A stretch of DNA of 64,000 nucleotides from Tessaracoccus sp. MC1865 (GTDB lineage: Bacteria; Actinomycetota; Actinomycetes; Propionibacteriales; Propionibacteriaceae), in NCBI RefSeq assembly GCF_017815535.1, contig NZ_CP072596.1:434001-498000 (forward strand), given 5' to 3'. The number at the start of each line of letters is the position of its first letter. Positions within the stretch are counted from its first letter, which is position 1. Below, in pieces: positions 44,288-52,292 of the stretch. The position numbers and the translations under genes were made by a program. The notes under the pieces were generated by a model. That model was not told the DNA's origin, searched no databases, and saw only the letters and a list, made by a program, of their open reading frames with translations.

Positions 44288-46029
44288 GCGACGACCAGCT
44301 GTCCGAGATGTTCAAGCGCGACCTGCCCCGCCCGGGCGACGGTGCCTGGTCCGAGGATGCCCGCCGTCGCGCGGGTCGCCGTCGGGTGACCGTCGGCACG
44401 CTGGCCATGGTGGCCGCGCTCGCCGTCGTGAGCCCGTTCGCGTTGCAGTTGGTGAACAAGTCCAACGACACCGCGGTGCCTGCGCCCGTCGGCACCGAGC
44501 CGGTGGCGACTGCAGCCGAGGACCGCGAGGCCGCGTGTTCCGGGGCGGACCAGTCCACAGCCAACGAGTTTCCGGAGGAGGCCGTCCGGCTGTGGCTGTG
44601 CGACGAGCCGGGTGAGATCGGCTTCTCCCGCACCGGGCCGCAGGACCCGCTGACGCAGGGGGTCGATGAGGCCCTGGCCGCATTCCGGGAGCTCCCGAAG
44701 GCCGACCCGAACCAGGCCTGCACGATGGAGTACACGCTCACCTACGTCGTGGTCGCCGAGGCGGCCGACGGCACCATGACGCCCGTGCGTGGCGAGCTGC
44801 ACGGCTGCCGCAGCGTCGGCAACCGCTCCGGCGGTGACGCGTTCCTCGACACGCTCGCGGGCCTGTGGCAGGCGCAGCGCGCCGAGGGCTCCGCGCCCAC
44901 GTCCAGCCTCTCGTCGGAGCAGGTCTGCTCGTCCATCGGTGCCATCCTGCCGGCCACGGTCGACGGCGCCACGCAGGGCGCCCTGTGCCGGCCCGACGAC
45001 GGCACCGGCACCAAGAGCGAGGGCGTCGAGCTGCCGACGGACGTGCTCCAGCGCGTCAAGGACGACGTGGCCGCCAACGCCGTCGACGGCGCCCTGGGCG
45101 AATGGGAGCCCACCGCACGGCTGGTGCTCGCCAACGCGTGGGGCGAGTCCGTCACGCTGACCCGCTTCGCCAGCGGAAGCTACGTGGTGGGCCCCAACCA
45201 GGTCTGGCGCCCGAAGGGCGACCTCGCGGCAGAGCTCGACGCCCTCGTCGGCCAGCTCGGGAACCCCGTCACCCAGCAGCCGTACGTGCCGGAGCGGCCG
45301 GACTGCACCGCGGCGCGCAACACCGCCGCCGAAACCCCTGCGGTCATCGAGGGCGACATCACCGGCGTCTACTTCTGCTTCGAGAGCCCCGAGGGTGGGC
45401 CCCGGCTGATCGCGCCCGGAGGCCTGTACGAGCCGGCGTTCGTGGAGCGCGCGGTGGAGGCGTTCAACGGCCTCCCGGTGCTCGAGGGGGTCTGCGCCCT
45501 CCCGTCCGACGGCACCCGGCCCGAGGTGTACGTGGTGTACGCCGGGATGGAGGGCGACGTGGCGGCGGTGCGGGCGGACGGCTGCGGCCCGGCGACGGGC
45601 GCGGTCCAGAAGGACGGCGACCTTGTCGGCGTGCTGGTGGACCTGTTCCACGAACAGACCGGGGATGAGGGCGCCGGGATGTATTACGGCGCGCAGGAGC
45701 TGTGCCCGCGGGCCGATTCGCTGGTCCCTTTCAGCCCCGAGGCGGAGGGCGCCACCCAGATCGTGGCCTGCCTCGGCCCCGACGGCGCGCTGCCGGTGGA
45801 CCTGCCGCAGGAGCTGGTCAAGGCCATCTCCGCCACGTTCGAGAGTGCCCCGCAGCCCGACGACTGGGCCGCCGGCGAGGGCACCTTGGTGTGGGTCAAC
45901 AAGTACGGCGAGCCCATGACGCTGCTCCGCGGCGAGGACGGCTCGTTCGGTTGGATCGCCGATGGCCCGCGCGTGTGGACCCCGTCGCCGGACGTGCAGG
46001 CCCAGCTGGACCGCGTTTTCGGCCTCTAG
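44284..46029 (+). CDS. single-pass membrane protein with a duplicated paired-cysteine ectodomain; putative anti-sigma/sensor
   Basis: A 581-residue protein. The first 34 residues form a short cytoplasmic tail ending in a basic run (ARRRAGRRR). One helix follows (about 36-57), and the rest is outside. The ectodomain is two tandem copies of about 250 residues, each with six cysteines in three pairs and ending in a WG-xx-xxL...W-x-P motif (NAWGESVTLTRF... and NKYGEPMTLLRG...). The tail resembles those of the products at 49008 and 50877, each also encoded right after a SigE-family gene, so an anti-sigma role is inferred. No known family is recognised. Confidence 0.75.
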   Translation: MSDDQLSEMFKRDLPRPGDGAWSEDARRRAGRRRVTVGTLAMVAALAVVSPFALQLVNKSNDTAVPAPVGTEPVATAAEDREAACSGADQSTANEFPEEAVRLWLCDEPGEIGFSRTGPQDPLTQGVDEALAAFRELPKADPNQACTMEYTLTYVVVAEAADGTMTPVRGELHGCRSVGNRSGGDAFLDTLAGLWQAQRAEGSAPTSSLSSEQVCSSIGAILPATVDGATQGALCRPDDGTGTKSEGVELPTDVLQRVKDDVAANAVDGALGEWEPTARLVLANAWGESVTLTRFASGSYVVGPNQVWRPKGDLAAELDALVGQLGNPVTQQPYVPERPDCTAARNTAAETPAVIEGDITGVYFCFESPEGGPRLIAPGGLYEPAFVERAVEAFNGLPVLEGVCALPSDGTRPEVYVVYAGMEGDVAAVRADGCGPATGAVQKDGDLVGVLVDLFHEQTGDEGAGMYYGAQELCPRADSLVPFSPEAEGATQIVACLGPDGALPVDLPQELVKAISATFESAPQPDDWAAGEGTLVWVNKYGEPMTLLRGEDGSFGWIADGPRVWTPSPDVQAQLDRVFGL

Positions 46030-46099
46030 CCCGGCCCGCCCGGGCGGCCAGGGAACCGCTGGATAGGCTTTCGGCGTCCGACGGCAAGGAGGCCAAGAG

Positions 46100-47056
46100 G
46101 TGGGTTCGACGACGGTGTTCAGGGTGGCCGCGGCGCTGCTCTTCACGACGATCGTGCTGGGCTCCGTGGTGTGCGCCACGGACTCCAGCTCGGCCTGCCC
46201 CGCGTGGCCCGTCTGCTACGCCGACCAGGTCGCGCCCGCCCCGCAGTTCGAGTGGCTGAACAACCCCGCCATCGAGTTCGTGCACCGGTTCATCGCCTTC
46301 CTTTCCCTGGTGTTCACGGGCTGGGCGGGGTGGCTCGGGCGCCGCTCCGCCGACGTGCGGGTCCGCGTGTTCCCCTGGGTGGCGCTGGGCCTGGCCGTAG
46401 GCTCCGCGGTGTTCGGGATGATGATCATCCTGTTCACCCTGCCGCTCGGCCTGGCCCTCATCGACGTCGGCGGCGCGATGATCGCCATGACGCTGATGAC
46501 CGTCGCGTCGGCCGCGGTGACTTCCCGGGGCGACGACGCCGGCCCGCCGTCGGTGCGACGCCTGGGCCTCGGCGCCCTCGTCGTGCTGATCTCCATGCAC
46601 CTGCTGGGGATCGTCGTGGCGGGCGTGACGTCGGCGGGCACGGGCTCGTTCACCCGCTGCATCAGCTGGCCCCTGTGGCTGGTGCTCGACATCGACAAGT
46701 ACCCGGCGCTGCAGGTGGCGCGCATCGTGATGGCTGCCGCGGCGCTCGTGCTGATCGCGGCGACGGTGGCGAAGGCCGCGCGCAGCCTAGAGCTGCGCAC
46801 GCCCGCCGTCGTGCTGGCCGCGCTGACCGTCCTCGAGTTGGCGCTGGGGCTGCTGATCCGAACCCAGGGGTTGGCGCTCACCCAGACCAACGGCATCAAC
46901 GCCACGCTCGCGGTGCTGTACACCGCGCTGGCGTCGGGGATCGTGTGGGCGCTGGGCTACGTCACCGGGCGGGCGGGATCCGTCGCCCGACGTTCGCCTG
47001 AGCCCACGGTCCCGGAGGCCGTCACGGGATCCGCTTGGTCCACTCCTCGGAGCTGA
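46100..47056 (+). CDS. COX15/CtaA-like (heme A synthase-like) membrane protein
   Basis: A 318-residue protein with about eight helices. The N-terminal half has the CtaA landmarks GSVVCATDSSSACPAWPVCY and IEFVHRFIAFLSL with the heme-ligand-type His. In the second half, the usual matching His motifs are hard to find, although LLGIVVAGVTSAGTGSFTRC corresponds to the repeat. It may be a heme A synthase or a divergent relative. GTG at 46100 follows a purine-rich AAGGAGG about 14 bases up, and a TAGGCT -10 box lies further upstream. It overlaps the convergent lipoate ligase gene by 35 bases. Confidence 0.75.
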   Translation: MGSTTVFRVAAALLFTTIVLGSVVCATDSSSACPAWPVCYADQVAPAPQFEWLNNPAIEFVHRFIAFLSLVFTGWAGWLGRRSADVRVRVFPWVALGLAVGSAVFGMMIILFTLPLGLALIDVGGAMIAMTLMTVASAAVTSRGDDAGPPSVRRLGLGALVVLISMHLLGIVVAGVTSAGTGSFTRCISWPLWLVLDIDKYPALQVARIVMAAAALVLIAATVAKAARSLELRTPAVVLAALTVLELALGLLIRTQGLALTQTNGINATLAVLYTALASGIVWALGYVTGRAGSVARRSPEPTVPEAVTGSAWSTPRS

Positions 47057-48071
47057 ACTTCGTCTCCACGAGGTGCTTCGCCTTCGCCAGTTCCTCGTCG
47101 GAGTAGTCGCGGCGCTGCGTGGAGTAGAGCGACTCGAAGTGCTTCAGGAACGACGCCAGGATCTCGTCGCGGGGCAGCTGGGTCTGCGACCGCAGGGGGT
47201 CGACGCGCTTGTTGGCCGACTTCGTGCCCTTGTCGGACATCTTTTCGCGCCCGATGCGCAGCACTTCGAGCATCTTGTCGGCGTCGATGTCGTAGGCCAT
47301 GGTCACGTGGTGCACGACGACGCCGCCGGTGACCCGTCGCTGGGCGGCGCCGGCGATCTTGCCCTTGTCCGAGGCGATGTCGTTGAGCGGCACGTAGCGC
47401 GCGTTGACGCCCAGCTCCTTCAGCGCGCCCATCACCCACTGGTCCAGGAACTCGTAGGAGCGCTCGAAGCTGAGGCCCTCCACCAGCGACACCGGCACCA
47501 CCAGCGAGTACGTGACGCAGTTGCCGGGCTCCATGAACATGGCGCCGCCGCCCGTGATGCGCCGCACCACGTCGATGCCGTGCCGCTCGCGACCCTCGTC
47601 GTCGATCTCGTTCTTGTAGCTCTGGAAGGAGCCGATCACCACCAGCGGCCGGTCCCAGTCCCAGATGCGGAGGCTGGGGCGGATCTCGCCCTTCGCGAGC
47701 TCCGCGGCGAGCACCTCGTCGAGCGCCACGTGCATCCGCGGGTCCATGGAGACGGGGCCGATGACGTCGAACGTGTGGTCTGACCAGTCCGTGGCGTGCC
47801 CGAGGGCGCGGCGCACCGCGATGCCCACCGACTCGGGCGTGAAGCCGATCATCTGCGTCTCGGAGTGCAGCCGCGCGGTGATGGCTTCGGCCATCTCCAC
47901 CACCGACGACGTGGTGGGCATGCCGAGGAGCGCGCCGTTGATGTCGTCGAGGGCCTCGTCGGGTTCGAGGAAGAAGTCGCCGGAGATGGCCACGCGGCTG
48001 AGCCTGTCGCCCTCCTGCTCGACGTCGACCGCCACGAGTTTGCCGCCAGGAACCTTGTATTCGCCACGCAT
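47022..48071 (-). CDS. lipoate-protein ligase family protein with the accessory domain at the N-terminus
   Basis: This enzyme attaches lipoate (or octanoate) to lipoyl domains. The catalytic part (about 95-349) has RRITGGGAMFMEPGNCVTYSLVVP and DIASDKGKIAGAAQRR. Residues 1-85 (KVPGGKLVAVDVEQEGDRLSRVAISGDFF) look like the accessory domain that lies at the C-terminus of E. coli LplA, so the domain order is swapped. ATG at 48071 is chosen because the frame upstream runs into tandem repeats. Confidence 0.85.
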   Translation of the reverse strand: MRGEYKVPGGKLVAVDVEQEGDRLSRVAISGDFFLEPDEALDDINGALLGMPTTSSVVEMAEAITARLHSETQMIGFTPESVGIAVRRALGHATDWSDHTFDVIGPVSMDPRMHVALDEVLAAELAKGEIRPSLRIWDWDRPLVVIGSFQSYKNEIDDEGRERHGIDVVRRITGGGAMFMEPGNCVTYSLVVPVSLVEGLSFERSYEFLDQWVMGALKELGVNARYVPLNDIASDKGKIAGAAQRRVTGGVVVHHVTMAYDIDADKMLEVLRIGREKMSDKGTKSANKRVDPLRSQTQLPRDEILASFLKHFESLYSTQRRDYSDEELAKAKHLVETKFSSEEWTKRIP

Positions 48072-48116
48072 GTCGATGAGCTTACCCACCCGGGGTTGGG
48101 GCCCGTGGTGGCTGAG

Positions 48117-48320
48117 GGCTGAGTGAAGTTGTGCACCAAGTCCGCTGCACAACTCGACAACGCTTGGTGGGGACAGCGGCCACGACGGTGGGCTGAGTGA
48201 AGTTGTGCACCAAGTCCGCTGCACAACTCGACAACGCTTGGTGGGGGCAGCGGCCACGACGGTGGGCTGAGTGAAGTTGTGCACCAAGTCCGCTGCACAA
48301 CTTCACTCTGCCTGGCCGGT
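48117..48320. repeat. 74-bp-period palindromic repeat array (three units)
   Basis: Units start at 48117, 48191 and 48265, an exact 74-base period. Each contains GAGTGAAGTTGTGCA, then CCAAGTCCGC, then TGCACAAC. In the third unit the arm is completed (TGCACAACTTCACTC), giving a 15-bp perfect inverted repeat. The first two units differ at a single base. There are no coding signals in 48072-48454 beyond the repeats. Confidence 0.85.
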
Positions 48321-48454
48321 TCGACGCGCGGGCAGCCGCGGCGCACCGACTCACCGCCCCAACTCAGGCATTTCGCCGACCCTGTGCACCGAGCCGCCCC
48401 CTCGACGCGTGCTGGGGGTGACACTTCGCCAACCCAGGAGACGCCGTGCCTGCC

Positions 48455-48491
48455 GTAACACTCGCCATCCCGGCTCCGGCCGCGGTTAGGG
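48455..48491 (+). promoter_or_regulatory. putative ECF-type promoter of the second SigE-family gene
   Basis: GTAACACT (48455-48462), 18 bases, then CGCGGTTAGGG (48481-48491), just before the GTG start at 48500. It aligns with the motif upstream of the third sigma gene, including the shared GGTTAGGG/CGTTAGGG block. The CGTC core is replaced by CGCG. Confidence 0.4.
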
Positions 48492-48499
48492 TGAGCCGT

Positions 48500-49006
48500 G
48501 TGAACGACGACGTCAGTGAGGCGACCCTCGGCTTCGAGGGGTTCGTGACGCAGCGCGGCCGGGGCCTCTGGCGCGCCGCGTGGTTGCTGACGGGCGACTC
48601 CCACCACGCCGAAGACCTCGTCCAGACCGCCCTCTCCAAGACGTTCACGCGCTACGGCGGCTTCGACAACGACAACCAGTTCGAGGCCTACGTCCGCACC
48701 ACCATCTACCGCACGTTCGTGTCGTGGTGGCGCAAGCTCAGTTGGCGCAACGAGAAGGCGGCCGAGTTCGTGGCGGATTCGGCCGCGCCCGAGACCCCGC
48801 ACGGCGTCAACCTTGACCTGATCCGCGCCCTCGACGAGCTGCCCCGCATGCAGCGCGCCGTGCTGGTGCTGCAGTACTTCGAGGATCTCCCCACCGACGA
48901 CATCGCCCAACGCCTGGGCATCTCACCCGGCACCGTCAAGACGCATTCGCACCGCGGCCGCGCCGCCCTGCGCGCGTCCAAGCACCTCGCAGGAAGGGGT
49001 GAGTGA
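48500..49006 (+). CDS. SigE-family ECF sigma factor (2 of 3)
   Basis: A 168-residue paralogue of the sigma factor at 43772, with region 2 (FEGFVTQRGRGLWRAAWLLTGDSHHAEDLVQTAL; FEAYVRTTIYRTFVSWWRK) and region 4 (LDELPRMQRAVLVLQYFEDLPTDDIAQRLGISPGTVKTHSHRGRAAL) intact. GTG at 48500 is chosen. It lies 9 bases from TTAGGG, so the mRNA may be nearly leaderless. A longer frame from 48446 would include the promoter motif. The next gene encodes a membrane protein with a matching cytoplasmic tail. Confidence 0.92.
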   Translation: MNDDVSEATLGFEGFVTQRGRGLWRAAWLLTGDSHHAEDLVQTALSKTFTRYGGFDNDNQFEAYVRTTIYRTFVSWWRKLSWRNEKAAEFVADSAAPETPHGVNLDLIRALDELPRMQRAVLVLQYFEDLPTDDIAQRLGISPGTVKTHSHRGRAALRASKHLAGRGE

Positions 49007-49007
49007 C

Positions 49008-50093
49008 ATGAACGACAACCTCCACGATCTCTTCAAGCAGTCCGTACCCCAGGCGCCCGCCCCCAACGGCTGGGCCGCCGCCGCCCGCCGCCGGCGCCGC
49101 AGCCGCCAGATGGTCGCGGGCAGTCTCTCGGCCGGGCTGGTGATCGCGCTGGCTGTTCCGCTGGCGCTCAACCTGTCGTCGGAGCGGACGCCGAACCTCG
49201 TCGCGTCCCCGGAACCGACGGTGAGCTCAGCCGCGCCCACCACCTCGCCGGAGGAGACGGCTCAGCCCTCGCCCACCGCGATGGAGCCGTCGCCGGAGGT
49301 GTCGCTGTCGACGCGACGCGACAGCCAGCCCGGAGCCGAGGTCTGCTACAACGAGGTCGACGAGCCGGTGGGCAGCTGGATCAACATCGGCACCATCGAC
49401 ACGGGTGCGGCCCGCGCCTGGCTCTGCACATCCGATTACGGCACGGTCGGCCCGCTGGAGCCGCTCGTCGTGGACGTCGACGGGCTCGTCGAGGCCCTCT
49501 ACGCCCAGCCGCCGCTGACCGAGGCTGACGCCCCGGAGACCGCACAGTCCTACACCGTGATCTTCGAGTACGACAACGGTCGCAAGGCCTCCTTCACCGG
49601 CGACATCCAGGACTCGACCGAACTCACCGACGGCGACACCAGCCTGCAGGGGAGCGACGCGTTCTTCCGCGACGAGATCGAGGCCCGCTGGTTGGCGCAG
49701 CGCCAACAGCTCGGACGCCCCGCGGGCGAGTACACCCCGGCGCAGGCGTGCCCCGTGACGTTCAACCAGGCGCTGTTCGCAGTCGAGCTGGACGAGGTGG
49801 TGGGCGGTTACGCCTGCGCCCTGGAGGCCGGCGAGCCGACGAAGAACGTGGAGCTGCGTGAATCCGTGGCTGCTCAGATCGGGGCGGAGGCCCTGGCCAA
49901 CTCCGTCCCCACCGAGGCCGCGGGCAGCGGCGACGCCGGGCAGCGCACCCTGGTGCTCCGCAACGTGTGGGGCGACGAGATCCGGCTCGAGCAGCGCGGC
50001 GACAGCTACGAGTTCCGCGGCGAAGACAGCCTGATGCGCTGGACCCCCTCGGCGGAGTTCGCGGCCGAGCTCGACGCGCTCTTCGCCGGGTGA
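49008..50093 (+). CDS. single-pass membrane protein with a single paired-cysteine ectodomain; putative anti-sigma/sensor
   Basis: A 361-residue protein with a cytoplasmic tail (MNDNLHDLFKQSVPQAPAPN, then AARRRRRSR), one helix (about 35-57), a Thr/Pro/Ser linker and an ectodomain with four cysteines (CYNEVDE, WLCTSD, ACPVTF, YACALE). It ends VLRNVWGDEIRLEQRGDSYE with a final WTP and AAELDAL. This end is the same motif found twice in the product at 44284. AGGAAGGGG lies eight bases upstream of the ATG at 49008. GTG at 48999 overlaps that site. Role as regulator of the adjacent sigma factor is inferred. Confidence 0.75.
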   Translation: MNDNLHDLFKQSVPQAPAPNGWAAAARRRRRSRQMVAGSLSAGLVIALAVPLALNLSSERTPNLVASPEPTVSSAAPTTSPEETAQPSPTAMEPSPEVSLSTRRDSQPGAEVCYNEVDEPVGSWINIGTIDTGAARAWLCTSDYGTVGPLEPLVVDVDGLVEALYAQPPLTEADAPETAQSYTVIFEYDNGRKASFTGDIQDSTELTDGDTSLQGSDAFFRDEIEARWLAQRQQLGRPAGEYTPAQACPVTFNQALFAVELDEVVGGYACALEAGEPTKNVELRESVAAQIGAEALANSVPTEAAGSGDAGQRTLVLRNVWGDEIRLEQRGDSYEFRGEDSLMRWTPSAEFAAELDALFAG

Positions 50094-50139
50094 GCCGCCG
50101 GGGCGCCGTCGACGCCCGGCCCGCCGTCGAGGGGTGGAG

Positions 50140-50258
50140 GCAGAGTGCAGTTGTGCAGCGGACTTGCTGCACAACTTCACTCTGCCCGGCCCGGGAGCGC
50201 CGCCCCCAGCCGGGCGTTGTTGAGTTGTGCAGCGGACTTGCTGCACAACTTCACTCTG
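50140..50258. repeat. 74-bp-period palindromic repeats (two units), related to the 48.1-kb array
   Basis: AGTTGTGCAGCGG recurs at 50149 and 50223, again exactly 74 bases apart. Each unit is an inverted repeat (GTTGTGCAGC, then GGACTT, then GCTGCACAAC, with outer AGAGTG/CACTCT in the first). The loop is the reverse complement of that in the 48.1-kb units, so this array lies in the opposite orientation. No gene is seen in 50094-50339. Confidence 0.85.
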
Positions 50259-50339
50259 CCCGGCCCGATGCCGATGCCCCTACCCGCGCCCCCCTGTCCG
50301 CCACGCCCCGCCCCACCCAGCCCAACCGACCGCTTCTCC

Positions 50340-50376
50340 GTGACAACCTCCCGCGACCCCCACCGCGTCGTTAGGG
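50340..50376 (+). promoter_or_regulatory. putative ECF-type promoter of the third SigE-family gene
   Basis: GTGACAAC (50340-50347), 18 bases, then CGTCGTTAGGG (50366-50376). The spacing matches the first sigma gene exactly, and the -10 block matches both others. The ribosome site GAGGAGG follows directly. Confidence 0.45.
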
Positions 50377-50389
50377 TGAGGAGGTGGCC

Positions 50390-50875
50390 ATGCAGGGCAT
50401 CGAAGCGTTCATCGCCCACCGTGGTGGCGACCTCCTCCGCGCCGCGTGGGTGCTCACCGGCGACTCCCAGCACGCGGAAGACCTCCTCCAAACCGCGTTG
50501 GCGAAGTCGTTGGGCGCCTATGACAACCTGGCCAACGACCACAAGTTCGAGGCCTATCTCCGCACCACCATGTACCGCACGTACATCTCCTGGTGGCGAC
50601 GGCTCAGCTGGCGATCCGAGATCCCCAGCGAGGTCCCCGACGACGACCAACCCGCCGCGGACGCCACCGCCGAGCTCCGGCTCGACGTGCTGCGCGCCCT
50701 GGCCACCCTTCCCCGCATGCAGCGGGCGGTGGTGACCATGCGCTACGTCGAGGACCGGCCCATCGCGGAGGTGGCCGAGGCGCTGGGCATCAGCCAGGGC
50801 GCGGTGAAGAAGTACGCCCATCGAGCGTGCGCCGCCCTCCGGGAGTCGACGCACCTCACGCCCCAGGAGGCTTGA
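50390..50875 (+). CDS. SigE-family ECF sigma factor (3 of 3), linked to serpin genes
   Basis: A 161-residue sigma factor paralogous to the other two: region 2 IEAFIAHRGGDLLRAAWVLTGDSQHAEDLLQTAL and FEAYLRTTMYRTYISWWRRLSW; region 4 LATLPRMQRAVVTMRYVEDRPIAEVAEALGISQGAVKKYAHRACAAL. ATG at 50390 has GAGGAGG five bases upstream, whereas GTG at 50384 overlaps that site. One base separates its stop from the serpin membrane-protein gene, so the two are cotranslated. Expected to be held by the tail of that protein. Confidence 0.92.
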   Translation: MQGIEAFIAHRGGDLLRAAWVLTGDSQHAEDLLQTALAKSLGAYDNLANDHKFEAYLRTTMYRTYISWWRRLSWRSEIPSEVPDDDQPAADATAELRLDVLRALATLPRMQRAVVTMRYVEDRPIAEVAEALGISQGAVKKYAHRACAALRESTHLTPQEA

Positions 50876-50876
50876 G

Positions 50877-52292
50877 ATGAACGACGACGACATCAAGGAC
50901 GCACTCAACCGCGCCGCTCCCCACCCCACAGTTCCCGCAGGCCTGCTCCGGGGGGCGCTCCGCCGCCGTCGGCGCACCCGTGGGCTGGTCGCCGCCGGTG
51001 CCCTCGCGCTGGCCGGGACGCTGATCCTGCCGCTGGCGCTGAACCTGGGCAACGGCGCCGGGCCCGTGGCCGAGCCCGCCTCCGCGCCGGTGACCGACGC
51101 GGTGGCCGAGGTCGCCGAATCCACCCACCCCCCCGTCGAAGAGGCAGCCCCGGAAGCAGAGGGGACGCCCCAGGCCGCCTCCGGTGAGGAGTCCGTCACG
51201 GTCTCCCCGGAGTTCGCCGCCACGCGTTCCCTGGAGCTGGGCTGGGACGTCATCCAGGCAGCCGATGGCCCCAACCGCGTCGTGTCGCCCTCATCCCTGG
51301 TCATGTCGCTGGTGCAGGCGGCCGAGGGCGCGGAGGGGGCATCGCTGGCCAGCATCGACGACGCCCTCGGCCTCACCGGCGACTCCCGGGCCGCCTCATT
51401 CGCCGCCCTCCGGGAGCAGCTGCTGCCCTATGACTCCCTCCCCGCAAGCCTCGACGCCGACGACCCGCCCGAGACTCCCGTCGTGCATCAGGCCAGCCGC
51501 GTGCTGGCCATCGACTCGGAGCTGAAGCAGCCGTTCCTCGAGCGCATCGCCCTCTTCTATGACGCCCAGGCCGAGTCCACCACCTTCGACGACGCCAAGG
51601 CCAACCTCGACGCCTGGGCAACCAAGCACACCGCCGGCCTCATCGAGCAGTCCGCGATCGAGCCGAAACCCGATTTCGTGGCCGTCCTGCAGGACGCCCT
51701 GCTGTTCGCCGCCGCCTGGCGCGACGAGTTCCGCTACGAGCAGCCCATCAGCTTCACCACCCCGGCGGGGGCCAAGACGGTGGAGGGGGTCTCCGACATC
51801 CTGCCGGTCGCCTACGCCGAGGGGGAGCGCTGGACGGCCGTGCGGCTCCCGTACGACGACAACCTCGCCGCCGACGTCATCCTCCCGACGGCGGGGGTGG
51901 CCCCCGAAAGCCTCACCGTCGAGGATCTCGAGGCCGCCCGCGGGGCCCTGGATGCCGCCGAGCCCGCGCCCATCAACGTGACCATGCCCACCTTCGACCT
52001 GACCGCCAAGACCGACCTCCTGAACGCGCTGCCCCAGCTGGACCTGTCCAACCTCAACGGCATCTTCGACGGCGGCTTCGCGGGGCAGTGGGTGCAGCAG
52101 GCCAAGCTGATCGTCACGGCCCAGGGCACGGTCGGCGCGGCGCTGACCGAGATGGCCGTCTTCACGAGCAGCGGGGGCTCCGCGGAGCGCGAGTTCATCG
52201 TCGACCGCCCGTACGTCTTCCGCGTCTCCGACACCCGCACCGGCTGGCCGCTGTTCGTGGCCGCAGTCTCAGACCCGAGCGAGGAATCATGA
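50877..52292 (+). CDS. membrane-anchored serpin with an anti-sigma-like cytoplasmic tail
   Basis: A 471-residue protein. The first 36 residues are a cytoplasmic tail (MNDDDIKDALNRAAPHPTVP, then ALRRRRRTR) like those of the two other sigma-linked proteins. One helix follows (about 38-60), then a linker and an extracellular serpin domain (about 105-471). Serpin evidence: NRVVSPSSLVMSLVQAAEGA, NVTMPTFDL, the hinge GTVGAALTEMAV, and the end motif FIVDRPYVFRVSDTRTGWPLFVAAVSDP. Counting from the hinge puts P1-P1' at Ser-Ser. AGGAGG precedes the ATG. Proposed role: sensing an extracellular protease and relaying it to the sigma factor. Confidence 0.85.
   Translation: MNDDDIKDALNRAAPHPTVPAGLLRGALRRRRRTRGLVAAGALALAGTLILPLALNLGNGAGPVAEPASAPVTDAVAEVAESTHPPVEEAAPEAEGTPQAASGEESVTVSPEFAATRSLELGWDVIQAADGPNRVVSPSSLVMSLVQAAEGAEGASLASIDDALGLTGDSRAASFAALREQLLPYDSLPASLDADDPPETPVVHQASRVLAIDSELKQPFLERIALFYDAQAESTTFDDAKANLDAWATKHTAGLIEQSAIEPKPDFVAVLQDALLFAAAWRDEFRYEQPISFTTPAGAKTVEGVSDILPVAYAEGERWTAVRLPYDDNLAADVILPTAGVAPESLTVEDLEAARGALDAAEPAPINVTMPTFDLTAKTDLLNALPQLDLSNLNGIFDGGFAGQWVQQAKLIVTAQGTVGAALTEMAVFTSSGGSAEREFIVDRPYVFRVSDTRTGWPLFVAAVSDPSEES

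Noticed and set aside
48117..50258. Possible CRISPR array (regular 74-base spacing)
   Set aside because: The whole 74-base unit is repeated, including the would-be spacer, and there are only two or three units.
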